From Spongilla lacustris (Eukaryota; Porifera; Demospongiae; Spongillida; Spongillidae): a DNA stretch of 64,000 nt. A program made the position numbers and the translations under genes. The notes beneath the pieces are model-generated. The model saw only the letters and a list, made by a program, of their open reading frames with translations. It made no database searches and had not been told where the DNA came from. The stretch lies in assembly GCA_949361645.1 (NCBI GenBank), contig OX442415.1:159501-223500 (forward strand), in the 5' to 3' direction. Shown here in pieces: positions 9,721 to 20,900 of this stretch (position 1 is the first letter of the stretch; the number at the start of each line of letters is the position of its first letter).

Positions 9721-10573
9721 ATGAGTGAGGAGATTACGAAAAAGAAACGCATTCGAGCTGGTCATAAGGCATCAGCTGCAAGAATCATAGCGCAAGTCAA
9801 AGAAGGTCTAGCCACAACGGAGCGCAACGTTCCAAGAATGGATCAGCAGCGTCAGAAGCTGAAGATGAAGTACGACGATCTTCGGAAACTAGATTTAGAT
9901 ATTCTGGGTTCACTCGAGTCCGAAGACGACATTCGAAATGAGATAGAACAGACAGACCTCTTTAACGACGAGATCGAGTTAACAATCTTACTCTTGGAGG
10001 AAGCACTCACCAAGAAACCGGATGCGCAGCCTCGTGTAACTGAAAATCCCCGTGAGGAAGGCATTGATCCTGCGACTGAAAACGGACATACTTCTGCTGA
10101 GAGAACGTCAACAGCACGAAATAACACCGCTCCGCCACGAACTAGAGAGAGTGAGTCTCCCGTGTCGTCAGTAAGCAGTCGGCATTCTCGGCAACATTCA
10201 CCTGCTGTTGAAGTTTCGTCATGTGCAGTGAAACTACCCAAACTGACACTAAAGGAATTTGATGGTGATGTAACAACATGGGGTACATTCTGGGACTCTT
10301 TCGAATCGGCTATACACGGGAACCCCAAACTGTCAGCAATTAACAAATTCAACTATCTTCATTCGCTTGTCAAGGGTTCAGCGGCTGAAGCCATAGCAGG
10401 ACTGGCATTAACATCTTCTAATTATGAAGAAGCTGTCACCTTACTGAAGAAGCGTTTCGGAAACAAGCAGCAACAGATCAGTAAGCACATGGAAGTACTT
10501 TTGAGTCTCGAACCTGTGACATCATCTCGCAACACCAAGAGCTTACGACACCTTTACGACAAGGTGGAGAACA
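9721..10573 (+). pseudogene. BEL gag-like region
   Basis: The frame opens at ATG 9721 shortly after the primer-binding site and reads MSEEITKKKRIRAGHKASAA. It has a charged, partly coiled-coil N-terminus, a Ser/Thr-rich linker, then KLPKLTLKEFDGDVTTWGTF and KFNYLHSLVKGSAAEAI, the DUF1759-type gag core of BEL elements. Near 10,571-10,575 the reading frame changes: DKVEN is followed in the next frame by VRCLRSLGV. The first frame then runs on to a stop at 10,662 with unrelated sequence. The shift makes this gag-pol copy defective unless it is a sequencing error. Confidence 0.85.
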
Positions 10574-11791
10574 CAAGTCCGATGTTTAAGGTCTCTTGGA
10601 GTGACTCCTTCATCCTATGGCAGTGTTTTGGCATCCATACTAATGAGCAAAATTCCACATGATCTGTGCCTCATTGTTAGCCGTGAAGTCTCCGGTGAGG
10701 AGTGGGAGTTTGAGACAGTTTTGAGTGTCATAGAGCGAGAGGTGGAAGCACGAGAGAGGGCAGTGGATTCAAGTGTCGGGAAGAAACCCAGTCGTGAACT
10801 TCCTACTACAGCTTTACTTCTAGCAAATGGTGTATCTGGCAATGGTTCCTGCTGTTACTGCCCTGACCCAAATCACTCACCATTACAGTGTGTTAAAGTG
10901 ACTGACGTTGAAGCGAGAAAGTCCATTCTGATGAAGACAGGGAGGTGTTTTGTCTGCCTCAAGCGAAATCACAAGGCCAGGGAGTGTCGCTCGTCGATGA
11001 CATGCTATAACTGCAGAAGGAGACATCACGCCAGAATCTGTGGTGCTTCCTCAAGGGCAACCACGTCACCAGGAACAAAGCAGGCTTCATCTGTATCGTC
11101 TCAGAGTACATCCATGCATCAACCACCAAAGACATCGACATCACATAATAGCCAGCCTTCTGTCCTTTCTATGTTCATTGATGCAAGAACTCCAGTGTTG
11201 TTGCAGACAGCAAGGGCAGTTGTGTACAAACCAGGTGCTCCAGCAGTTGCACAGATTACACGAATCATCTTCGATACTGGGAGTCAGCGGTCATATATTG
11301 CAAGCAAAGTGCGGAACACGCTTGAACTACCGACAGAGTGCACTGAAACGCTTGTGGTTAAAACCTTCGGATCCAAGGCGGGAATTCCTCAAGCCTGTGA
11401 TGTAGTCAACGTAGCCCTCAAGACAAGGAGTGGGAATGACATGGTGATACCATTGCTTACCGTTCCGACCATTTGTGAACCCCTCAGTGGACAACCTGTT
11501 ACTTTGGCATCACGACGGTACTCTTACCTGTCTAAACTGGACTTAGCAGATCCCAGTGAATGTGGTGACTGTCTGGATGTAGGCATTCTTATTGGTGCAG
11601 ATCACTACTGGGCATTAGTTACTGGAAGAACCCGACAAGGAGCTGGACCAACAGCAATAGAAACCCGATTGGGTTGGGTACTATCTGGACCCGTTACTGG
11701 ATTATGCAGTGAATCATCCTCTGTGAATGCACTCTCCTGTCACGTTCTAAAGGTTGAAGCTTTACAACATGGTGCAGTAACGCCAGTTTAG
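10574..11791 (+). pseudogene. BEL zinc knuckles and aspartic protease
   Basis: Continuing in the second frame, this part contains CYCPDPNHSPLQC and CFVCLKRNHKARECRSS followed by CYNCRRRHHARIC, the cysteine/histidine knuckle block of BEL gag-pol. An aspartic protease follows, with active-site motif FDTGSQRSYI and flap region GILIGADHYW. The part ends with LGWVLSGPV, the conserved protease end that precedes the polymerase linker. The frame closes at 11,791, and the polymerase continues in another frame, so a second frame change lies near 11,775-11,791. Confidence 0.88.
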
Positions 11792-14727
11792 ATCAAGCAT
11801 TGAGAAAATTCTGGGATTTGGAGACCCTTGGAATCAAACACCACATACATAGCTACCAGACGAGAGATCCACAATTTGTCACCAAGTTTGAGCAATCCAT
11901 CTACGTGGACGATGTGACATCTGGAGCCAACAACGATGAAGAGGCATTCCAGTTTTATGAGAAGGCGAAGATTAGGCTGGCAGAAGGTGGTTTCAATCTC
12001 CGCAAGTTTACTACCAACTCCTCAGAGCTGCAAGCGCGGATAAACTTTCAAGAAGGCATCGGAGTTACCCAGTTTAATACAGGTCAACCTGAGAAGATCG
12101 CTGCAGAAGGCGAGTCTTATGTAAAGAGCACGCTGGGCGATAACCGACCGAATCTTGGATTGAAGGTTCTGGGAATTCAATGGCAGTGTACCTCGGACCA
12201 GCTGGTATTTGACCTCAGTCATATACATGAACTAGCTGCAAAGACAGAGCCTACGAAGCGGCACATAATTGCATTTGCTGCAAGCTTCTATGACCCGCTG
12301 GGGATCCTGTCTCCATTCACTGTTCAGTTCAAGATATTGTTCCAAGAGCTCTGTGTTGTGAAGGTGTCATGGGATGAGCCACTGTCTGGTGAATTGCTGA
12401 TGAAATGGAGGAAACTAGTGGATGGCATGAAGCAGATTCGATCAATCATCGTCCCACGCTGTTACTTTGGTCTCAATGAGAAGAAAACTTCATGCTGCTT
12501 ACAAGGTTTCTGTGACGCATCAACACACGCTTACGCTGCAGTTGTGTACCTTCGGGTGCAGACTTCTGTTGGAACTACTGCTAAGTTTGTCGCTGCCAGG
12601 ACCAGAGTCTCTCCCTTGCAAGGACATAGCATCCCTAGGCTTGAGCTGTTAGGTGCTCTACTGTTGTCCAGACTACTAGCAAGTGTCAGTGCTGCTCTTA
12701 TGGTGGAACTTGAACTGGACCCTCCTTCTTGCTTCACCGATTCCAAGGTTGCTTTGTTTTGGATAAAGGGACACGACAAAGAGTGGCGACAATTTGTGGA
12801 AAACCGTGTCAGAGAGATCCGGCAATTAACACCTGTTAACGTGTGGAAACACTGTCCTGGTATAGACAACCCGGCTGACTTACCTTCTAGGGGAGCAGAG
12901 CTTTCCATGTTGATTGATGATCCTCTCTGGTTGAATGGGCCGAAATGGTTGTGTGGCATTAATCCTACAGAAGATTGTGAGTTGCCACCGGAAAACGCAG
13001 TGCTTGAAGAGTGCGTGTTGGAGATGAGGAACAAGGAGCGATTGCAGGTCAAGGGAGCACACAATTTGTTATCAACCACTGGCCTCGATACTGTGATAAA
13101 TTGTGAGAACTTCAGCAGTCTTACTCGATTACTCAGGACTACAGCCTATGTGAGGAAGTTCACCGAGAGAGTCAAGGCCAAGGTGAAGGGAACCACTGAG
13201 CATGTGAGTCCAGAATTGAATGTGACGGATCTTGCTGTCTCTGAGCTGTATTGGATAACGATATCCCAAAGGATGTTAGTGCAAGATGACCAGTTCAGTA
13301 ATTGGAAGACTCAGTTTGGTCTATACCTTGATGAATCAGGAGTGTGGAGGTGTAAGGACAGATTATGTAATGCAGATCTTCCTGTGGCTACTAAGTTTCC
13401 GATCATTCTACCCAATGGTCATCACTTCACAACTCTTGTAGTGATGGACTGTCACAAGCGTGTCATGCACGGTGGCGTGAAGGAAACACTTACCGAACTT
13501 CGAACGAGATTCTGGATTGTTAGAGGGCGAAGTCTTTTAAGAAGGCTTTTGCACAGCTGTGTTACATGTATCAGGCTTGATGGACAAGTGTACAATGTAC
13601 CACGGTCCCCTCCATTACCACACTTCCGGGTTCAAGAGTCATTTCCATTCACCTACGTTGGAGTTGATTACGCTGGACCTCTGTATATCAAGGGCCCCCA
13701 ACCCAAGGCATGGATTATACTGTTTACATGTTGTGTTACAAGAGCACTTCACCTGGATCTGGTTTTGGATATGTCAACAGAGACATTTATCTGGTGTTTT
13801 AGGCGTTTTGCAGCCAGGAGAGGGATACCTCGGAAGATTGTGTCTGACAATAGTAAAACATTCAAATCTGCCTGCAAGGAGTTTGAAGGAATTCAAGATG
13901 GTGACATGGGAGGCTACTTTACCAATCGAAGGATTGAGTGGTGTTTCAATTTAGAGAAGGCGCCTTGGTGGGGTGGTTTTTTCGAAAGGCTAGTTCGATC
14001 AGTGAAGAGGTGTCTTAAGAAGGTCATAGGACACTCAAGACTATCCTATGATGATCTGTTGACGCTGGTTGTTGAAATCGAGGGAACCCTCAATTCAAGA
14101 CCACTGACCTTCATGGCGGCTGATGACCTAGAAGAACCACTAACACCCTCACATCTGCTCACCGGACATCGTGTGCTTAGATTGCCTGATTCATCCATAC
14201 CTGAAGTGGACCCTGATTTTATGGCTTCTACCGATCGTGCCCATGTTACTAGTTGGATGAGCCATCTGAACCTCCTTCTACAACACTTTTGGAAGCGTTG
14301 GAGCCGTGAGTACCTTACTGAGCTGAGGGATGCTCATCGATACAGTGCTAGTCCACGAGGTAGCAACAAGGAGATCACAATTGGTGACATTGTGCTGGTA
14401 CACGACGAGAAGCACCCTAGGGCTTTCTGGAAGCTTGGGAGGGTAGAGAAGCTCATCAAGGGGCAGGATGGGAATGTCAGAGGTGCAGTCATTCGATTTC
14501 ACTCAAACACAGGAACCAGCGTTCTGAAGCGACCTTCTCAGATGCTATACCCACTTGAAATTGGTTGTGGAGATGTGGTTGGAGGAGATGGGGGAGTGAC
14601 TGTACCAAAGGTACCCGCTGACAAGGAAATACCTGTGAAACGACCCCAACGAATTGCTGCAGTGAAAGCCAGACTTCGGATGCGTGAGTGGGCTGAAGAC
14701 TCGACTGAGACTGATCCAATTGACTAG
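11785..14727 (+). pseudogene. BEL reverse transcriptase (deleted), RNase H, integrase
   Basis: The frame of about 980 codons starts SLDQALRKFWDLETLGIK and then jumps almost at once to the catalytic IYVDDVTSGA. The region that should hold the polymerase fingers and the first catalytic aspartate is missing, an internal deletion near 11,845-11,860. RNase H-like GFCDASTHAYAAVVYL and CFTDSKVALFWI follow. The integrase has an HHCC zinc region (HGGVKETLTELRTRFW, CVTCIR), and DDE residues in VDYAGPLY, VSDNSKTF and GGFFERLVRSVK. The C-terminal DUF5641-type segment reads HPRAFWKLGRVEKL. Integrase and RNase H look intact. Confidence 0.9.
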
Positions 14728-14750
14728 TTATTCACTAGTCAATGGGGGAG

Positions 14751-14891
14751 TGTTGGATTGTTATTGTTTAGTTACGTAATATAATGTAATTGTGTGATGT
14801 AATTGTTGTTCACGTGATTAATTGAAGAAGTAGCGTGTGGCTAGCTCGAGTAGCGCCCTTCGTAATATCCGCGGCAAGCGCTGTTCGCACA
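14751..14891 (+). repeat. BEL 3' LTR
   Basis: Second copy of the 141-bp LTR, preceded by a purine tract and followed by the target duplication CGTGT. Confidence 0.92.
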
Positions 14892-14896
14892 CGTGT

Positions 14897-15117
14897 CATA
14901 CCAATTTGGAACTCTTTGCCCAACTCAGTGGTGTCTGCGCAGATCCTCCGTCTGTGCATTTAAAGCTCATCTGAGTCATGTTGACCTTACCCCCTTTTGT
15001 AAACTATTCCCTTATAAATAGTTCAGGCAGTTTATAAATGCATTTCCTAATGCCATTACTTGCCTTTTTGGTGTAAATTTACCAAATAAAGTATTATTAT
15101 TATTATTATTATTATTG
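14897..15117 (+). mobile_element. Non-LTR retrotransposon 3' end, part 2
   Basis: After the BEL target duplication the reading continues IPIWNSLPNSVVSAQILRL to a stop, completing the RT C-terminus begun at 9430. A short 3' UTR follows, with AATAAA near 15,086 and a terminal (ATT)n run of about 25 bp. That tail ends directly against CA-rich minisatellite, so the non-LTR element itself was inserted into the minisatellite before the BEL insertion. Confidence 0.72.
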
Positions 15118-15435
15118 TACACACTCCCTCACACACCACTTGTAAACACTGTACCTTTACACACGCTCCCTCACTAACCCTCACACACACTAAACATTCC
15201 CTCACAGACCCACTACACACACCCTCTCTATACACACACCCTCACACACCCCTCGGAAACACCCTCTTTTCACACACCACATGCAAACACACTACACCTT
15301 GTACACACTCCCTCACACACCCCTTGTACACACCACTTGTAACACGTTATACCTTTGTACACTCCCTCACACACCCTCTACACACCCTCACACACTACAG
15401 ATTCCCACACACTACACACTACACACTCCCTCACA
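15118..15435. repeat. CA-rich minisatellite, continuation
   Basis: Units such as ACACACTCCCTCACACACC and CTTGTACACACACC match the 9172-9429 array, which the retrotransposons split. Confidence 0.85.
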
Positions 15436-15860
15436 AGGGGATTGCAATTGGCAGGTGGGTGTGCTGTGGAGTATGAGTGATAAAGAGTACACAATGGGTG
15501 GTGTGTACAAAGGTGTATATGACAAGCGATGTGCATGCACATGATAGATGAGTCAATGAAGTGTGTGTGTGCAAGGGTTCCACACCTTCACATCACTATG
15601 TGTAGGTGCTGTAGTGTGCCAGAGTTCACACAGGGTGCTAACAAGTGGAATACATGCTGTGAGGGATGTATTACAGTGGGTGTGTACAAGGGTGTGACAA
15701 AGATGTCTAGAAAGGGTGTGTCATTATGGAGTGCGTGCATTGGGTGGTGTGTGTACAAGGCAAATGGGTGACAAGGGGAGTGTGAAAAGGAGTGTGTGGG
15801 CAGGTGATAGTGTGGGTGCATAGTGGTGCCACTGTATGAAGAGAGTGAGAATACATGTAG
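15436..15860. repeat. Degenerate GT-rich minisatellite
   Basis: The strand bias flips back at about 15,436. The segment ATTGGCAGGTGGGTGTGC resembles about 8556-8580, so it is a diverged piece of the same array. Further units decay towards 15,860. Confidence 0.65.
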
Positions 15861-15893
15861 CTGACACGTACAGCAAATAGATATACTTTTATC

Positions 15894-16205
15894 ATGCCAC
15901 AAAAGTACCAAACAAACAAACAATACATGTGTAAGTTTATACCTAAAATAGCTAACGATCAGGAAGATGCAAGCGGACGGGCTATAAATAGAATATATGG
16001 CTGTGTTTGCAACAACCTTCCCCCCTCTCTAAATAGCCTATATTCACTGAAGAAAGTCGTCATTGTACCCAACAAAGACATCGCATATGTTTACAACGTA
16101 CCTCAAACACTAAGAGACGAGGTAGCGTTACGTTCAGATTCGTTTCTCACCAACGCACGCTCGAACATGAGTAGATCGCGCCCATCCATACGCAAGGGAA
16201 AATAG
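15894..16205 (+). CDS. Unidentified 103-residue open frame in element E3
   Basis: An ATG-started frame reads MPQKYQTNKQYMCKFIPK, has a middle segment VVIVPNKDIAYVYNVPQTL and ends with a basic SRSRPSIRKGK tail. It lies between the minisatellite and the right TIR of E3, outside the nested retrotransposons, so it may belong to E3 itself. I do not recognise a family. A basic tail could bind nucleic acid, but that is speculation, and the frame may be chance. Confidence 0.3.
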   Translation: MPQKYQTNKQYMCKFIPKIANDQEDASGRAINRIYGCVCNNLPPSLNSLYSLKKVVIVPNKDIAYVYNVPQTLRDEVALRSDSFLTNARSNMSRSRPSIRKGK

Positions 16206-16375
16206 TTCATCCAGTCAGCATTCCAAAAAACAAAGGTTGTCCATACAAAAGTCGCTCCGTTCAGCTGCTGCAATAACTACCATAACCACACCTCAAAAAA
16301 TGATTATTTGTTGAAAACAATTCCGCATTACGTATGTACGCGTGCGCAAATTAAATTTAGCGTATAATCGGTTAA

Positions 16376-17958
16376 GGTGAGGTACACATAGTTCTATCCA
16401 ATAACATACCAACTAAGCCCATGTCGGCTTCAATGAAACTCCGAGGGGAATCACATGCGGGGTAGTACATCAGTACACCTATCATAACCCAACACAGGAC
16501 AGGAATATGGCATTGTATTTTTATTTCAGAGATTAGGTTAGGTACATGTGGTTCTACACCATAACAAACCAACCAAACCCATGTCGGCTTCAATGAAACC
16601 CCGAAGGGAATCACATGCGGGGTAGTACATCAGTACCCCTATCTTCACTCGACACAGGACAGGTAAAGCCTGAATATGGTATTGCACTTTGGTTAAGTTA
16701 TTTTGTTAGGTACATGTAGTTCTACCCCATAATATACCAACCAAGCCCATGTTCGCTTCAATGAAACCCCGAGGGGAATCACATGCTGGATACTACATCA
16801 CTACCCCTATCTTCACTCGACACATGACAGAAATATGGCGTTGTTTTTTGGTTATTTGGTTTAGTACATGTACATGTAGTTCTACCCCATAACAAACCAA
16901 CCAAACCCATGTCAGCTTCAATGAAACCCCGAGGGGAATCACATGCGGAGTAGTACATCAGTACCCCTATCATCACTCGACACAGGACAGGTAAAGCCTG
17001 AATATAGTATTGCACTTTGGTTAAGTTATTTGGTTAGTTCTACCCCATACCAACCCCATGTTGGCTTCAATGAAACCCCGAGCAGGATAGTATATGACTA
17101 CCCCTATCTTCACGCGACCCAAAACAGGAATATGGCATTAAGTTATTTGGTTAAGTACATATCGTTCTACACAATAACAAACCAACCAATCCCATGTCGG
17201 CTTCAAAGAAACCTCGAAGAGAATCACATGCGGGGTAGTATATCAGTAGCACTATCTTCACCCGACACAGGACACTGTTTTTTGTTAGGTTATTGGATTA
17301 GGTACATGTAGTATCTACACCATAACAAACCAACCAAACCCATGTCGGCTTCAATGAAACCCCGAGGGGAATCACATGCGGGGTAGTACATCAGTACCCC
17401 TATCTTCACTCGACACAGGACAGGTAAAGCCTGAATATGGTATTGCACTTTGGTTAAGTTATTTGGTTAGTTCTACCCCATCACATTCCAACCAAGCCCA
17501 TGTTGGCTTCAACAAAACCCCCAGGGGAATCACATGCGAGATAGAATATCACTACCCCTATCTTCACTCGACCCAAAACAGGAATATGGCATTAAGTTAT
17601 TTGGTTAAGGGTAACATGACGTTCTACACAATAACAAACCAACCAATCCCATGTCGGCTTCAATGAAACGCCAAAGGGAATCACATGCGTGGTAGTACCT
17701 CAGTAGCCCTATCTTCACCCGACACAGGACAGGTATATGGCACTGTTTTTTGTTCAGTTATTGGATTATGTACATGTAGTCTACACCATAACAAACCAAC
17801 CAATCCCATGTCGGCTTCAATGAAACCCCGAGGGGAATCACATGCGGGGTAGTACATCAGTACCCCTATCTTCACTCGACACAGAACAGTGGAATATGGC
17901 ATTGTACTTAAAGTTGAGGTACACATATAGTTCTACCCAATAACATACCAACAAAGCC
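16376..17958. repeat. 166-bp satellite, segment 3
   Basis: About ten units, with the marker CCTATCTTCAC recurring at spacings of roughly 135-170 bp (near 16,636, 16,806, 16,967, 17,103, 17,247, 17,398, 17,557, 17,712 and 17,862). It runs directly into the 960-bp array at AAAATCAACGGAGCC. Confidence 0.88.
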
Positions 17959-20900
17959 CAAAAATCAACGGAGCCTGTGAGCCCTCATGCCAGATTCCCA
18001 AGAACAACGACACTCAGTTGGGCCCGGAAGATAGAGAGAGTTTAAAAGACATGGGATGGGTGAAGACATGAATTTAAATACGGGGTGCTTGGGGATAAGT
18101 GATTAAGATGAATTGTACACTACAGGGTGAAGATACAATAAATAAATAGAAACAGGTGTCATGTATCTGCAACATCTCGATGCATAGATATGGTGATTTA
18201 GTACGACAAATGTGTAGGGTACCATACAAATTGTAGCGCAGCATTAAATGTCAAAAAATGGGACACCTGAAAATGCTTCATACTTAGGACAGCTTTGCCA
18301 ACCATTCGCACGGAGAACACAGATCAATTGCTTGTAAGTCTCCTGGCTCATTGAGGCAGATGGACATTGCGGACAAATGTCTGTGAAGTACGATCAGTTT
18401 AGGCTGGCTGCCACGGGGATTAAGCTACATGTAATGCTGCTCTTTGAATGCATAGGAACCATACACACTTGTGCATAGCTCTACATGAACATAACTATTA
18501 ATAAACAGTACATGCACACACATTCAGCACACCATCTCGGTCAAGGGCGGCACTGCTTACCAATGATGCAACAGACGCAATAAATAGATACAAATTGATG
18601 AGGGTAAAATTCAAAGTTAGATTACTGTTATGGGATTTATAGGGATAGATAATAGATTCCCAAAAAGAGTCATGATCAAGGGAAGCCAACACAATTAAGG
18701 AATTAGCGATGCTGTCTATGCCTTACAGCAATCGCCTCATCTTAGGCATTAAGGACGTGACCCAGGTGAAGACACAGGTTGGCATCCTGGAGGTCAAAAG
18801 CAGGAGCCCCAAACACACACACAGCTAGGGGAAGTCTCGGTCAAGGGTGGCAATGCCTACCAATGATGCAACAGATCCCACGCTAACTGGCGGTGGCAAG
18901 GCTTACCCCACTTCCCCAAAATCAACGGAGCCTGTGATCCCTCATGCCAGATTCCCAAGAACAATGACACTCAGTTGGGCCCGGAAGATAGAGAAAGTTT
19001 AAAAGAGATAGGATGGGTGAAGACAGGAATTTCAATATACTGGTTGCTTGGGGATAAGTGATTAAGGTCAATTGTACATTATAGGGTGAAGATACAATAA
19101 ATAAATAGAAACAGGTGGCATGAATCTGCAACATCTTGATGCATAGATATGGTGATTTAGTACGACAAATGTGTACGGTACCATACTAATTGTAGCGCAG
19201 CATTAAATGTCAAAAAATGGGACACCTGAAATTGCTTTATACTTAGGACAGCTTTGCCAACCATTCGCACGGAGAACACAGATCAATTGCTTGTAAGTCT
19301 CCTGGCTCATTGAGGCAGATGGACATTGCGGACAAATGTCTGTGGAGTACGATCAGTTTAGGCTGGCTGCCACGGGGATTAAGCTACATGTAATGCTGCT
19401 CTTTGAATGCATAGGAACCATACACACTTGTGCATAGCTCTACATGAACATAACTATTAATAAACAGTACATGCACACACATTCAGCACACCATCTTGGT
19501 CAAGGGCGGCACTGCTTACCAATGATGCAACAGACGCAATAAATACATACAACAAATTGATAATAATAAAATTCAAAGTTAGATTACTGTGATGGGATTT
19601 ATAGGGATAGATAATAGATTCCCAAAAAGAGTCATGATCAAGGGAAGCCAACACAATTAAGGAATTAGCGATGCTGTCTATGCCTTACAGCAATCGCCTC
19701 ATCTTAGGCATTAAGGACGTGACCCAGGTTAAGACACAGGTTGGCATCCTGGAGGTCAAAAGCAGGAGCCCCAAACACACACACAGCTAGGGGAAGTCTC
19801 GGTCAAGGGTGGCAATGCCTACCAATGATGCAACAGATCCCACGCTAACTGGCGGTGGCAAGGCTTACCCCACTTCCCCAAAATCAACGGAGCCTGTGAG
19901 CCCTCATGCCAGATTCCCATGAACAATGACACTCAGTTGGGCCCGGAAGATAGAGAGAGTTTAAAAGAGATAGGATGGGTGAAGACAGGAATTTAAATAT
20001 ACAGGGTGCTTGGGGATAAGTGATTAAGGTCAATTGTACATTATAGGGTGAAGATACAATAAATAAATAGAAACAGGTGGCATGAATCCGCAACATCTTG
20101 ATGCATAGATATGGTGATTTAGTACGACAAATGTGTACGATACCATACTAATTGTAGCGCAGCATTAAATGTCAAAAAATGGGACACTTGAAAATGCTTT
20201 ATACTTAGGACAGCTTTGCCAACCATTCGCACAGAGAACACAGATCAATTGCTTGTAAGTCTCCTGGCTCATTGAGGCAGATGGACATTGCGGACAAATG
20301 TCTGTGGAGTACGATCAGTTTAGGCTGGCTGCCACGGGGATTAAGCTACATGTAATGCTGCTCTTTGAATGCATAGGAACCATACACACTTGTGCATAGC
20401 TCTACATGAACATAACTATTAATAAACAGTACATGCACACACATTAAGCACACCATCTCGGTCAAAGGCGACACTGCTTACCAATGATGCAACAGACGCA
20501 ATAAATACATACAAATTGATAAGAATAAAATTCAAAGTTAGATTACTGTAATGGGATTTATAGGGATAGATAATAGATTCCCAAAAAGAGTCATGATCAA
20601 GGGAAGCCAACACAATTAAGGAATTAGCGATGCTGTCTATGCCTTACAGCAATCGCCTCATCTTAGGCATTAAGGACGTGACCCAGGTTAAGACACAGGT
20701 TGGCATCCTGGAGGTCAAAAGCAGGAGCCCCAAACACACACACAGCTAGGGGAAGTCTCGGTCAAGGGTGGCAATGCCTACCAATGATGCAACAGATCCC
20801 ACGCTAACTGGCGGTGGCAAGGCTTACCCCACTTCCCCAAAATCAACGGAGCCTGTGATCCCTCATGCCAGATTCCCAAGAACAATGACACTCAGTTGGG

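Larger units (their letters stand above)
9513..14891 (+). mobile_element. BEL/Pao LTR retrotransposon
   Basis: Identical-looking 141-bp LTRs (9513-9653 and 14,751-14,891) start TG and end CA. The flanking 5-bp duplication is CGTGT (9508-9512 and 14,892-14,896). A primer-binding site beginning TGGTCCTTCGAGAGCC follows the 5' LTR at 9654, and the polypurine run AATGGGGGAG precedes the 3' LTR. The interior encodes gag, CCHC fingers, aspartic protease, part of the reverse transcriptase, RNase H and integrase in BEL order. LTR similarity suggests recent insertion, but two frame changes and an internal deletion in the polymerase mean this copy cannot be autonomous. Confidence 0.93.
7359..16371. mobile_element. 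9-kb TTAA-flanked composite transposon (element E3)
   Basis: The left end CCGATTATACGC and right end GCGTATAATCGG are perfect 12-bp inverted repeats, flanked by TTAA at 7355-7358 and 16,372-16,375. The related sequence ATTGTACTTAAAGTTGAGGT at about 17,903 is an empty satellite version of the target. Near the left end are two 16-bp palindromes placed exactly as in E1. The right end, read inward, contains TACGTAATGCGGAATT, close to the E1 right end. Cargo includes minisatellites, a non-LTR 3' end and a BEL/Pao copy. Without the BEL insert the element is about 3.6 kb. No intact transposase is visible. Confidence 0.82.

Noticed and set aside
12531..13079. 182-residue minus-strand frame within the BEL polymerase
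   Set aside because: Shadow of the plus-strand pol frame, which has clear RNase H motifs.
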